Shown here: in pieces, positions 8,035 to 16,309 of the stretch
Layout: each line of letters begins with the position of its first letter
How positions within the stretch are numbered: the stretch's first letter is position 1
Assembly: GCA_965228615.1 (NCBI GenBank)
Contig: CBDDHT010000004.1
Coordinates: 3,162,001 to 3,226,000, forward strand
Direction of reading: 5' to 3'
DNA from: CBDDHT01 sp965228615
Lineage (GTDB): Bacteria > Pseudomonadota > Alphaproteobacteria > Rhizobiales > Methyloligellaceae
DNA length: 64,000 bases
Program-made: the position numbers and the translations under genes
The notes under the pieces: generated by a model
Seen by the model: only the letters and a program-made list of their open reading frames with translations
Database searches by the model: none
Told to the model about the DNA's origin: nothing

Positions 8035-8220
8035 TCAGTTTCTCGAATTCAACCAACTGATAACACAGGATAATCGCCATCCAACTCTTCGAGGACCAAG
8101 TTGGATACGTTTGGGGAACTGGCCAGCTTTCTCAAGTCTGCGAATATGGACGTGAGAGTAGAGGACGAGTCTCTGGAGTTCGTGACGGTCTATGAGGCGA
8201 TCACCAGCTTTCCATGTCAT
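8035..8220 (-). CDS. AlpA-like excisionase / prophage regulatory protein
   Basis: This 61-residue protein has the typical AlpA/MerR-like small winged-helix layout: DRLIDRHELQRLV, then YSHVHIRRLEKAGQFPKRIQ, then the wing LGPRRVGW and the end LSCVISWLNSR. Proteins of this family activate integrase genes or act as recombination directionality factors in P4-type elements. The gene is read toward oriV and lies 89 nt beyond the end of the integrase gene on the same strand, the usual arrangement of a directionality module. An AAGGAA ribosome site precedes its ATG. The family is clear. Whether it excises the element or activates another promoter is not shown. Confidence 0.75.
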   Translation of the reverse strand: MTWKAGDRLIDRHELQRLVLYSHVHIRRLEKAGQFPKRIQLGPRRVGWRLSCVISWLNSRN

Positions 8221-8309
8221 GTGTCCATTCCTTTCTTTGCTGTTACAGCAGAGATGGGGAAGGGGACTGGAGCCTCAAGCGATATGTCCGTTGTTATAAC
8301 CTCTGGAAT

Positions 8310-9539
8310 TTAGTGCATGGTCTTTTTTGCAATCAATTCTCTTAGATGGTCTGACCATAGCTCTAGGGCTTGGGCTTTCTCCGCCAGGTATTGATGCCGG
8401 TTATAAATCCCGGTCACACCAGCAACGTTTTCAGGGGAGTGGTTCAAGATGCGCTTGATGATGTTCTCATCCGTACCCAATCCTCCCAAGCCGGTAGAAG
8501 CAGTGCGGCGCAGGTCATGTAATACCCAGCCTTCCACCCCACACAGTCCATTGAGTTTGGCTTTGGATTTTGACCAACCGCTAAAATACTTGCCCTCGGT
8601 TCTGTTGGAGGGAAACAGCATCGTCTGATGGATGCGCGGCAGTCCTTCGAGGATCTCCATACTCATGGCATTCAACGGGATAAAGTGATCTCGCTTGCCC
8701 TTGTTTCGCTCAGCCGGAAGCGACCACAGCTTGGTCTTCGTATCCAGCTCGGCAAAGACTAGGCCGGTCACTTCTCCGCGCCTTTGCAGCGTCGTAATCA
8801 TCAGACGCACAATATCCCTATACGGGAAATTCATCTCACCGGCCGCGTTCCAGACAGCCACTAATTCATCGTCATCCAAAATGCGTGTCCGACTGTGGGC
8901 TTTGGCTGGCTTCTTGAGCCTGCCCATCACATTGTTCTCGATGATGTCTTCATCGAAACACCAATTGAACAGCATCTTCAGATTGGTGCAGGCATGATTG
9001 GCAGCGCTCGGGCTAATCTCTCTCTTGATACTTCCATCCTTCAGTACCTGTGGCCGGTCATAGATCTCTTCAATCTGATCCACCGCTTCTTTTTTGCTGA
9101 TTGTTCGGATGTCACGCTCACCCCACACTGAGACAAATTCCTTTCTCAGTACCCGTTCATATTCTTTGGCGCTGGCCTCTCCGACATGTCGAGCGCAATA
9201 GCGTTTTGCATAGTCCGAGACGGCTTCCGAGAAACTAATCTCATCTCCCGTTGTCGTACTCTCAGACTCTTCTGGCTCTGTCTTCTTCGCCCGAGGATCT
9301 ACACCCTGACGAACTTTACCTCTGTTCTCTTCAGCCTGACCGCGTGCATCAGCTAGGCTCAATGAGGGGAATTCACCAAGTGTGATGCTGCGCTGTTTGC
9401 CTTGCCATTCATATCTAAAAAGAAAGGTCTTTTTACCCGAAGAGGCGACATGCAAGCTAAGCCCCCGATGGCCTTTATCAGACATCGCAAAGGGCTTCTC
9501 TTTTGGGCGAGCGGCAATAATGGATTTGGTGGTCAACAT
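8310..9539 (-). CDS. int: Tyrosine-type site-specific integrase (P4/DUF4102 class)
   Basis: This 409-residue integrase has the N-terminal DUF4102 arm-binding domain (KEKPFAMSDKGHRGLSLHV, then KQRSITLGEFPSLSLADAR), a core-binding SAM-like domain (about 100-210) and the catalytic domain. Catalytic residues are visible: Arg in TLQRRGEV, His and Arg in LHDLRRTASTG, and the nucleophilic Tyr in GIYNRHQYL. Such enzymes insert elements into tRNA genes. The target tRNA fragment lies 168 bp beyond its start codon, with candidate arm sites in between. The start ATG at 9539 has GAGG upstream. The frame is intact, so the enzyme is probably active. Confidence 0.92.
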   Translation of the reverse strand: MLTTKSIIAARPKEKPFAMSDKGHRGLSLHVASSGKKTFLFRYEWQGKQRSITLGEFPSLSLADARGQAEENRGKVRQGVDPRAKKTEPEESESTTTGDEISFSEAVSDYAKRYCARHVGEASAKEYERVLRKEFVSVWGERDIRTISKKEAVDQIEEIYDRPQVLKDGSIKREISPSAANHACTNLKMLFNWCFDEDIIENNVMGRLKKPAKAHSRTRILDDDELVAVWNAAGEMNFPYRDIVRLMITTLQRRGEVTGLVFAELDTKTKLWSLPAERNKGKRDHFIPLNAMSMEILEGLPRIHQTMLFPSNRTEGKYFSGWSKSKAKLNGLCGVEGWVLHDLRRTASTGLGGLGTDENIIKRILNHSPENVAGVTGIYNRHQYLAEKAQALELWSDHLRELIAKKTMH

Positions 9540-9550
9540 TCTTCAGCCTC

Positions 9551-9695
9551 AAAACTGCGAAAGGCTGATTTAGCAGTTTTTTAGCAGTTTGTCATCGGCC
9601 TCGTGTGAACCACTATGTTCCCTTATGTTCACAAATCTGTCGGAAAACTGGGAAAAATATCAGAAAACAGAGCTTTAATGTTTCGCTATGTTCAC
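9551..9695. promoter_or_regulatory. Candidate integrase arm-type and directionality sites
   Basis: Between the integrase start and the tRNA fragment there is an exact tandem of TTTAGCAGTTT (9569-9579 and 9580-9590), with an inverted partial copy AAAACTGC (9551-9558). A second motif, ATGTTCAC or close, occurs at 9615-9622, 9625-9632 and 9688-9695, with an inverted GTGAAC at 9604-9609. Two classes of short repeats beside an att site are typical of arm-type sites for integrase and sites for its directionality factor. Confidence 0.5.
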
Positions 9696-9706
9696 TCACG
9701 CCTTTA

Positions 9707-9746
9707 ATTCGTAGTCTGGTGCTCTATCCAGCTGAGCTACCGGCGC
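9707..9746 (-). pseudogene. tRNA-Arg(ACG), 5' half only, at the element junction
   Basis: Read on the minus strand, bases 9746 to 9707 give a 5' acceptor strand, T8-A9, a D-arm (GCTCAGCTGGATAGAGC), the anticodon stem strand CCAGA and loop CTACGAA with anticodon ACG at 9712-9710. The expected 3' stem TCTGG is absent. The next bases are TTAAAGG, and no T-arm or 3' acceptor follows. The match therefore stops at the 3' edge of the anticodon loop, a known crossover place for tyrosine integrases. Either the element split the gene, or an intact copy was rebuilt at the other end, outside the window. Confidence 0.75.
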
Positions 9747-9882
9747 CTTTGGGATATTTCGCAATGCTCCAGGCGGTCAAAACCCATCCGGTGCGTCGCG
9801 GAGACGTACTCCTACTCACTTGGCAGGCCGATGGCAAGTGGCGTGACATCTCCTCTTGCGCGGGCCTCAACGCGGCAAAGCC

Positions 9883-10863
9883 CTATGGCTTCAGCAATAC
9901 TTTGCCAGACCGCGATTCCGCGTTGGCATGAGCGACGGCTTTCTTGACGTCATCGAAGCTGTATTCGGCCTCAACCGGCACCACAAGGTCGCCGCGAATG
10001 AAATGCTGGACCATCTCGTTGTAGATCGCCTTGATCGACTCGAGCGAAGCGGAGCGCATATAGCCGGCAAGCCAGAATCCGGTTAGCGATATCCCACGGA
10101 AAACGGTCTCGTAGGGCGCCACCATGCAGGGGTCGCCGCTCAGCAATCCGTAGTTGACCACGGTGCCGCCATCGCTGAGGCTTGCCGCGAGGTGCAGGCA
10201 GGACTGGCCGCCGACGGCATCGATGGCGAGTGGCATGGACGCGTCTTTGCCGATGGCTTCGCGCACCCTGTCGACGATATCGTCCGTCTCTACCAGAACC
10301 ACATCGGCGCCCAAGGCTTCAAGCTCGGGAATCAAACTGTCCCTGCGCACAAGATTGACTGATCTGTAGCCACGCGCTTTGGCAAGCCGGATGACATGGC
10401 GGCCGACGGCCGAGTTTGCAGCGTTCTGAATGACCCAGTCGCCAGGCTTGAGATCGACATAGTCTTGCAACATCAGATGGGCTGCAGGCGGGTTTGCCTT
10501 AAGCTGGGCGGCATCGTTCATGTCCATTTCCGGCGGGACCTTGATGAACATCGCCGCATCGCCGCGAACCTTTTCGACCCAGTTCGCGCGGCCGAAGCTC
10601 ATGACATGGTCGCCAACGGCTAGCGTGCTGACATCGGCGCCGACCGCAATCACTTCGCCGGCACCCTCGATGCCCATCGGTGCCGGGAATTCGGCCGGGC
10701 CGGGATAGCGGCCCTCCATGATCAGAAGATCGGCCGGATTGATGGCCGCAGCCTTGATGGCGACGACCACCTCATTGGCAGCCGGATCGCCGACATCGTC
10801 GACGTCTGCTGCTCGGCAAACATCTTCCGGCCGGCCGACGCCCGTGATTTCAATCTGTTTCAC
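9883..10863 (-). CDS. Zinc-independent medium-chain dehydrogenase, enoyl-thioester reductase-like
   Basis: This 326-residue protein has the MDR layout: a GroES-like N-terminal half (AAINPADLLIMEGRYP, then GIEGAGEVIAVGADV) and a Rossmann half. The motif IQNAANSAVGRHVIRLAKA followed by VNLVRR matches the NADPH site of mitochondrial-type trans-2-enoyl-thioester reductases (MECR/Etr), which differs from that of the quinone reductases. The zinc ligands of alcohol dehydrogenases are absent. The likely reaction is NADPH-dependent reduction of an enoyl-thioester or related enone. It is the first chromosomal gene beyond the integrated element and is read toward it. No pathway partner is adjacent, so the substrate is not known. 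Confidence 0.75.
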   Translation of the reverse strand: MKQIEITGVGRPEDVCRAADVDDVGDPAANEVVVAIKAAAINPADLLIMEGRYPGPAEFPAPMGIEGAGEVIAVGADVSTLAVGDHVMSFGRANWVEKVRGDAAMFIKVPPEMDMNDAAQLKANPPAAHLMLQDYVDLKPGDWVIQNAANSAVGRHVIRLAKARGYRSVNLVRRDSLIPELEALGADVVLVETDDIVDRVREAIGKDASMPLAIDAVGGQSCLHLAASLSDGGTVVNYGLLSGDPCMVAPYETVFRGISLTGFWLAGYMRSASLESIKAIYNEMVQHFIRGDLVVPVEAEYSFDDVKKAVAHANAESRSGKVLLKP

Positions 10864-10922
10864 CGCGGAGCTCCCATGGGGTTTTCAGTGCGCAAGCTCA
10901 TAGCAGCGGGAAAGGCGTCAGC

Positions 10923-12431
10923 TCAAGCCGTGCGGCGGCCCGTCGTTGGAAGCTCCGCCACCCTATCCGGGATCGTGATGTGGAAGCAGGCGCCCTGGGC
11001 GCTTTCGACCAGCGATATGACGCCTGTATGCGCGCCGACGAGCTCGGCGGCGATGGCGAGCCCAAGGCCGGTGCTGCCCTTTCGCCCCGACCCATGGAAG
11101 GCCTTGAAGAGATCGTCGCGGGCATGGGGCGGGACACCCGGACCCGTATCCTCGACAACGATGGTGACGACCGACCCTTCCCGCCAGCCCTTGACGAGAA
11201 TCGCATCCCTTTCCCGCCGCTCATGGGGCTGCTCAAGGGCCTGCATGGCATTTCGGCAGAGATTGCTCAGAATGCGGTAGAGCTGGTCATGATCGGCATC
11301 CACCTCGAGATCGTCCGGCATATCGACCTGCCAGCCGATCTTGTCCTTTTGCGGCAGGCCAAGACCACTTGCAACTTCGTCGACCAGGGGCCGCAGGAAA
11401 CGGCGCGCCCGGTCCGGCGGCCGCTCCTGGGCCTTGCCATATTTGAGCGTGTCCGAACAGAGCCGGATGGCGCGGTCCAGAGATCCAATGAGTTTCGGCG
11501 CGAATCGCTGCACGACGGGATCGGTACTGGTCGCGAAACGGTCTGAGATGAGCTGGGCATTGGCCAGCATGTTGCGCAGGTCATGGTTGATCTTGGAGAC
11601 GGCAAGGCCGAGGGCCGCGAGGCGGCTTTTTTCTTTCAAGGAATCCGCGATCTGGTGTTGCATTGCCGCCAGCTCGCGCTCGGCAACGCCGATCTCGTCG
11701 CGCCGGTCGGTTGGAATTATGCGCAGTCGCTCATTCTCCGGGTCGTCCGAAAATCGCACCATGTTCTCGGTCAGCTGGGTGATCGGGCGGACGAGCATTG
11801 CGGTCAGCGTCAGATAGACAAGTGTAGCCGTAATCATCGAGATGAGGATGGACAGCCCGAGAATATTCAGTGCGAAGCCGATCATGGCGGCGCGTAGCGG
11901 GGCTTCGGAAATCACAACCTCGATCGTCGAACCGCTGCTGAAGGGCGGTTTACCCATCACCGATATATACCGCATATCCGGCCTGAAATAGACGGCAAGC
12001 GCATCGCGAATGAGGGCCATGCGGCTGGTATCGCGCAGATCGAAATGTTCCTCGACCATATTCGGCATGTCCGCCTGCAGGATCAGACGGCGCTGTTCGG
12101 CATCCTTCGTGGCCAGCGAATGCACGTCCAGGCTCTTGAGGAGTTTGTCGTGAACCGTCTTGGGCAACCGGCTGTCTCCGCTGCTCTGCGCGGCAAGGGC
12201 GGCGATCTCCGCAGCCGCGAGCCGTTCCATCAGCCAGTTCCAGCGGAAGTTGGCGACCGACGGCAAAAAGACGAGCACTTCCGCCAGCATCACGAAGAGA
12301 ACGGTCAGGATCAGAAGTTTGGCCGATAGCCGACCGAGCCAGCGCGGCCGCTCCGCCTCGCCGTTCCGGGCCGTTTCCTGCGATGTCGCGTCCGCTTTGC
12401 CGTTTCCTTCCGTCACGTCATCAAGCCTCAT
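10923..12431 (-). CDS. Membrane sensor histidine kinase (orphan)
   Basis: This 502-residue kinase has a first membrane helix at about 35-60 (LLILTVLFVMLAEVLVFLPS) and a periplasmic sensor of about 120 residues. A second helix near 185-210 leads into a HAMP segment (LVRPITQLTENMVRF). The histidine box SKINHDLRNMLANAQ puts the phosphoacceptor in N-H-D-L-R rather than the usual S-H-E-L-R/K. The ATPase boxes are ILSNLCRNAMQAL (N), VEDTGPGVPP (G1) and GSTGLGLAIA (G2). No response regulator gene is adjacent. The gene lies 59 nt downstream of the reductase gene start in the leftward direction, with separate expression likely. The ligand is unknown. Confidence 0.88.
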   Translation of the reverse strand: MRLDDVTEGNGKADATSQETARNGEAERPRWLGRLSAKLLILTVLFVMLAEVLVFLPSVANFRWNWLMERLAAAEIAALAAQSSGDSRLPKTVHDKLLKSLDVHSLATKDAEQRRLILQADMPNMVEEHFDLRDTSRMALIRDALAVYFRPDMRYISVMGKPPFSSGSTIEVVISEAPLRAAMIGFALNILGLSILISMITATLVYLTLTAMLVRPITQLTENMVRFSDDPENERLRIIPTDRRDEIGVAERELAAMQHQIADSLKEKSRLAALGLAVSKINHDLRNMLANAQLISDRFATSTDPVVQRFAPKLIGSLDRAIRLCSDTLKYGKAQERPPDRARRFLRPLVDEVASGLGLPQKDKIGWQVDMPDDLEVDADHDQLYRILSNLCRNAMQALEQPHERRERDAILVKGWREGSVVTIVVEDTGPGVPPHARDDLFKAFHGSGRKGSTGLGLAIAAELVGAHTGVISLVESAQGACFHITIPDRVAELPTTGRRTA

Positions 12432-12670
12432 CCATCCGATGGGACGAGATCAACCTGCGCTTGATCGCAATTGACCAAGTGCAAAAAGTTGACCGATTGC
12501 AAGTTTCTCTGATCTCCAACCGACGCGTTCGCATTCCCGCTCCGGTGTCGATCGCCATTATTGAACGTTATAAGGCATCGACGCCGACAATGCGGCAATT
12601 ATCCTAATCTCTCGCGAAACGACACATCTTGTGAACGCTTGCCGTGCGCTCGGTTGTCGCTTCGCCGGTA

Positions 12671-14095
12671 CTATCCAAACATCCGCAGGAATTTAAGAAT
12701 GCGTCGCAGGTTGGGATTCGTCAAACTCGGCAGATAGTATGTGTACGCCACACGTTTGTTCACCTCGGCAAATGTCGGGTATGGCACAATCATCGACGTC
12801 ATGGCGCCGATCTTCATCTTCTTGGTTACAGCCAGGACCCAGACAAGGATCAGCTCGCCCGCATGGGCGCCGACGATCGAGGCACCGAGAATGCGTCCTT
12901 TCTTGTTGGTGACGACCTTGACGAATCCGTCCGTCGCACGCTCCGACTGAGCGCGATCGTTCTCAGCATAGGGCCAACGCAGGACACGGATGTCGCCATG
13001 GCGCTTGCGGGCCTCTTCCTCGGTCAATCCGACATGCGCGAGTTCCGGGTCGGTGAACGTGACCCAGGGGATGATGTCGGTGTTGACCTTGACCGGCATG
13101 CGGAACAGTGCGTTCCGGATGACAAGGCCTGCATGATAGTTCGCCACATGGGTGAACTGCAGACCTCCGGCAACATCGCCGATCGCGTAAACGCGGCTAT
13201 TCGATGTCTTCAGCTTCGCATTGACCTCGATGCCGCGGCGATCGTGTTTTATACGCGCCGCATCGAGATTGAGACCATCGATATTGGGCTTGCGGCCGGC
13301 GGCGACCAGCAGATGGCTGCCTTCCAGGGACTGAGGTTTCCCGTCAACTTCGAGATTGGCGCGAATGCCCTTTTCCGTTTTCTCGAGGCTCTCGATGCGA
13401 ATGCCTTCGCGAATATCGATGCCGTCGGCCTTGAGCTGTTCCAAGACAAGGGCGGTCAGCTCCGGATCGTCTTTCGAGAGTGCTTTGAAGGCTTCCAGAA
13501 CAGTGACCCTGGATCCGAGTCGGCGATGCGCCTGAGCCAGCTCCATGCCGATCGGCCCACCACCAATGACGATCAGATGCTCCGGGATCTCGGTCTTCTC
13601 GAAGATCGTCTCATTGGTGAAGTGGGGAACGCTGTCGAGACCTTCGATGGGTGGAAGTGCGGGTGAAGACCCGGTCGCAATAATAGTCCGCCGGGCTCGG
13701 ATTTCGTAATCGCCAGCGCGGACCGTGCGTTTGTCGACGAAGCTGCCGGCCGCTTCGATGACATGCACGCCGAGACCTGTGAACCGCTCCACCGAGTCGT
13801 TGGGCTCGATAGCGGCGATGACGCTGCGCACATGCTCACGTACTTTTTCGCCATCGACGGTCGGCTCCACATTGGTGATGCCGAAACTCTCTCCGTGCCG
13901 CATGTGATGGCCGAGTTTTCCGGCAGCGAGAAGCGCTTTCGACGGCACGCAGCCATAATTCAGGCAATCGCCGCCCATCTTGGCTTTCTCGATGAGGACC
14001 ACCTTGACGCCGAGTTGGGCTGCAGCTGCGGCGACCGACAGGCCGCCTGACCCCGCCCCGATAACGCAAAGATCGGGTTTAAGCGTCTCAGTCAT
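12671..14095 (-). CDS. FAD-dependent pyridine nucleotide-disulfide oxidoreductase (LPD/MerA-like)
   Basis: This 474-residue flavoprotein has the FAD-binding GAGSGG (13-18), redox-active cysteines in GGDCLNYGCVPSKALL (Cys44 and Cys49), an NAD(P)-binding GGGPIGMELAQ near 175, a second FAD motif VYAIGDVAGG near 310 and the C-terminal dimer domain. In dihydrolipoamide dehydrogenase the C-terminal catalytic base is the His of H-P-T-x-x-E. Here the motif is PYPTFAE, so His is replaced by Tyr, which argues against a lipoamide function. It shares an operon with a TVP38/TMEM64 membrane protein and a DUF547 protein, a combination I recall from other bacteria. Electron transfer to a membrane or envelope partner is a fair inference. 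Confidence 0.85.
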   Translation of the reverse strand: MTETLKPDLCVIGAGSGGLSVAAAAAQLGVKVVLIEKAKMGGDCLNYGCVPSKALLAAGKLGHHMRHGESFGITNVEPTVDGEKVREHVRSVIAAIEPNDSVERFTGLGVHVIEAAGSFVDKRTVRAGDYEIRARRTIIATGSSPALPPIEGLDSVPHFTNETIFEKTEIPEHLIVIGGGPIGMELAQAHRRLGSRVTVLEAFKALSKDDPELTALVLEQLKADGIDIREGIRIESLEKTEKGIRANLEVDGKPQSLEGSHLLVAAGRKPNIDGLNLDAARIKHDRRGIEVNAKLKTSNSRVYAIGDVAGGLQFTHVANYHAGLVIRNALFRMPVKVNTDIIPWVTFTDPELAHVGLTEEEARKRHGDIRVLRWPYAENDRAQSERATDGFVKVVTNKKGRILGASIVGAHAGELILVWVLAVTKKMKIGAMTSMIVPYPTFAEVNKRVAYTYYLPSLTNPNLRRILKFLRMFG

Positions 14096-14143
14096 AACAA
14101 TTCTCCGAAAAATAGTGGCGGGCAGTATTCCGGCGCTACGGCT

Positions 14144-14965
14144 CTAGGCAGCCGCATCGCCTTTCTTGAGTTTCTTCAGAACGACCGGGATCAGGGCAAC
14201 GACACCGAGCGCGGCAAACGCGATCAGGAGTTCGGTTGTGATCAGAGCGCCTGGATTGAGCGTGAACTGGCAGCCGGCTTCGCCGGAGGCAAGGCATTGC
14301 TCATAGGCCGCCTTTTGCTTGTCGATGATGCTGTCCAATCCGACACCGAGAAAGGTGAAGGCGAAAGTTCCGGGAATGATCCCGAACAGCGTCCCGATGA
14401 AATAGGTAGGAAGCCTGACGCCAAGGATGGCGGGTGCAAGATTGACAAGCCAGAATGGGAAAACGGGAACCAGACGCAGAAACAGAAGGTAGCTGAGAGC
14501 GTTTTCCTGAAAGCCTTCGCGCAGCTTGCCGATCCACGGGCCGGCACGGGCGGCAAGCGGTTCGCCGAGAGACGTCTTGGCGATCAGGAAAATCACCGTC
14601 GCGCCGATGGTGGCGGCAATCACGGTAATGATCCCACCGGCTAGCCAGCCGAAAAGAAATCCGCCGGTCAGTGTCAGGAATACGCCGCCGGGAAGCGATA
14701 GGGCGACCGCGACAATGTAGGCGGCCGAATAGGCGAGAATGGCGACCAGATAGTTGTCGGCCAGAAAAGCCTTCAGCGCATCGCGGTTCTCGGCAAGCGT
14801 CTGGATCGACAAATACTGATGCCACCCTTGCGATACGACCAGCGCGCCGATCGCGACCAACACGCCAAGTGGCAGAAGTCGCTTGAGGAGACTCGAACCT
14901 TCTTTGGGCGTCTCCACCGGTTCCGCCTCTTCGGCGGCCGTGCTCACATCTGTTGTCTTTGTCAT
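14144..14965 (-). CDS. TVP38/TMEM64 family membrane protein (DedA-related)
   Basis: From the ATG at 14965, preceded by GGAGACAG, the protein has 273 residues. The longer frame from 14992 lacks a ribosome site. A charged cytoplasmic start is followed by a helix (LLPLGVLVAIGALVVSQGW). The core SNARE-associated/VTT domain contains the glycine-rich LPGGVFLTLTGGFLFG and, near 160-190, FLRLVPVFPFWLVNLAPAIL, whose F/R-x-x-P-x-x-P pattern is diagnostic. Family members are implicated in lipid scrambling or transport. It sits between the disulfide oxidoreductase and DUF547 genes with short gaps, so the three are probably one transcript. Confidence 0.88.
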   Translation of the reverse strand: MTKTTDVSTAAEEAEPVETPKEGSSLLKRLLPLGVLVAIGALVVSQGWHQYLSIQTLAENRDALKAFLADNYLVAILAYSAAYIVAVALSLPGGVFLTLTGGFLFGWLAGGIITVIAATIGATVIFLIAKTSLGEPLAARAGPWIGKLREGFQENALSYLLFLRLVPVFPFWLVNLAPAILGVRLPTYFIGTLFGIIPGTFAFTFLGVGLDSIIDKQKAAYEQCLASGEAGCQFTLNPGALITTELLIAFAALGVVALIPVVLKKLKKGDAAA

Positions 14966-14998
14966 ATTCTGTCTCCTCGGAGCACGGCCCATATGGCC

Positions 14999-15913
14999 TT
15001 AAGATTTGGATTGTGTTTGACGCGCGTCTTTTTTCACGTCGTTGAGATTCCAATCATACTCATGATCGGAGATGGACGTGGCGCGCGTCAGCGCTTTGGC
15101 AAGGTCGCCTTCGGCGTGGGCTCTGGCATGCTCGAGAACGCCTTTGTCCGTATCGCCGAAATCCTCGATAAACCAGCTGTAGATCTTCGATGCGATGACC
15201 TTGCCGTTCTCGACACGGATCCCACGCGCACTGTTGACATAAGCCCGGCCGCCCGCATCGAGCATGGCCTCGAGATTTGCGCCCGTAAACGCCTTGGTCG
15301 CGAGGTTCGGGCAGCCGATCGAAGCGCAATTCACAGCATAGTGGACCCGTGGTTCCTTCCACAGCCCGCGCATGATGGTGTGCTCGATATCGTTCAGGGA
15401 AAGATCGATCCCGTTGACTTTCGTGACATCGGCAACCCACGGACCGTCAAAGGGGCGCCACAGTGTCAAACGAATGTCTTTGATCGATTTGACCGGATAG
15501 TGGTCCAGGATGATGTCGATCGTCTTGGCGTTGTAAAGGTTCGCCCAGAAAGCATATTGCTCATTGCGATTGAGACGAGTGACATCGACAGCTTCCAGCG
15601 AACTCACATAGGCCTTCAGATCGTTTGCCGCTTCAGCTTTGAATTGTTTGTAATCGACATAGTTAATGCCGTCTTTGGCAGGCACCACATAGCGCTTCAA
15701 CAGGCGGTCCCAGACGCTGTGGTCGACAGATTGCGTCGAATTCGGGATATGGCGCTTGAAGGTCGACTTGATATCGTCTGCCCATGCGCTCGGCGTCGTG
15801 ACCAGAAATGCGGCGACAAGGAGAGGCAGCAACCCGAAAACCCGGGCATTTGGCATCTTTCGGCCTGCGGCAATGGCTGTATTGCGGTGTGTCACAATCG
15901 GCTCCTTCATCAT
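14999..15913 (-). CDS. DUF547 exported protein
   Basis: This protein has about 304 residues from the ATG at 15913. Other starts are 15985 and 15856, the last beginning right at the signal peptide. A signal peptide (VFGLLPLLVAAFLVTTPSAWA) is followed by the DUF547 domain. Conserved features include RNEQYAFWANLYNAKTI, the central LTLWRPFDG, IEHTIMRG and the cysteine-containing VHYAVNCASIGCPNLATKAF, a hallmark of the family. The fold is thought to be related to papain-like or transglutaminase proteins, and the cysteine motif could be catalytic or redox-active. It is the first gene of the operon with TVP38 and the disulfide oxidoreductase, which suggests a shared envelope redox task. Confidence 0.85.
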   Translation of the reverse strand: MMKEPIVTHRNTAIAAGRKMPNARVFGLLPLLVAAFLVTTPSAWADDIKSTFKRHIPNSTQSVDHSVWDRLLKRYVVPAKDGINYVDYKQFKAEAANDLKAYVSSLEAVDVTRLNRNEQYAFWANLYNAKTIDIILDHYPVKSIKDIRLTLWRPFDGPWVADVTKVNGIDLSLNDIEHTIMRGLWKEPRVHYAVNCASIGCPNLATKAFTGANLEAMLDAGGRAYVNSARGIRVENGKVIASKIYSWFIEDFGDTDKGVLEHARAHAEGDLAKALTRATSISDHEYDWNLNDVKKDARQTQSKS

Positions 15914-16167
15914 TTGCTCTGACCATACATAGCGGAGCACCGTACACGTACCATCCAGTCTCAATGGTTCGTGATCGCATGTCATTATAGTTGATCACAA
16001 ATTGTGCACGCCGTGGCACCGCCGATCGAATGACCGGGCAAAGATATGCCATGCAGTCGCCGTGAATTGACTTGCCTCTTTGACGCCCGTATAAGCGGCG
16101 CATTCCGGGGCTCCGCAAGATTTGCGGGCCGGAGAACATATTTCCATTGGATTGACGGAGAGTCGGC

Positions 16168-16302
16168 GTGAAACGCACCTATCAACCGAGCGTGCTTGTG
16201 CGTAAGCGGCGTCACGGATTTCGGGCCCGCAAAGCAACAAGATCTGGATTCAAGGTTCTCGCACGGCGTAGAGCCAGGGGCCGGAAACGGCTGTCGGCCT
16301 AA
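16168..16302 (+). CDS. rpmH: 50S ribosomal protein L34
   Basis: This short gene encodes 44 residues from a GTG at 16168 with GGAGAG upstream. The sequence opens MKRTYQPSVLVRKRRHGF and continues with ARKATRSGFKVLARRRARGR, the near-universal L34 pattern of this size. L34 is a late-assembling protein of the large subunit. The gene is followed at once by rnpA, as in nearly all bacteria, and the two are probably cotranscribed. The TAA stop at 16300-16302 lies 8 nt before the proposed rnpA start. Confidence 0.97.
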   Translation: MKRTYQPSVLVRKRRHGFRARKATRSGFKVLARRRARGRKRLSA

Positions 16303-16309
16303 GGCCGGC

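Noticed and set aside
12644..13666. 340-codon plus-strand frame
   Set aside because: It is antisense to the flavin disulfide oxidoreductase, whose motifs are unambiguous. The frame arises from codon bias on the other strand.
14819..15922. 367-codon plus-strand frame
   Set aside because: It is antisense to TVP38 and DUF547 genes with clear domains. The translation has no family likeness.
16196..16309. Upstream extension of rnpA
   Set aside because: It would overlap rpmH in another frame for most of its length and does not resemble RnpA.
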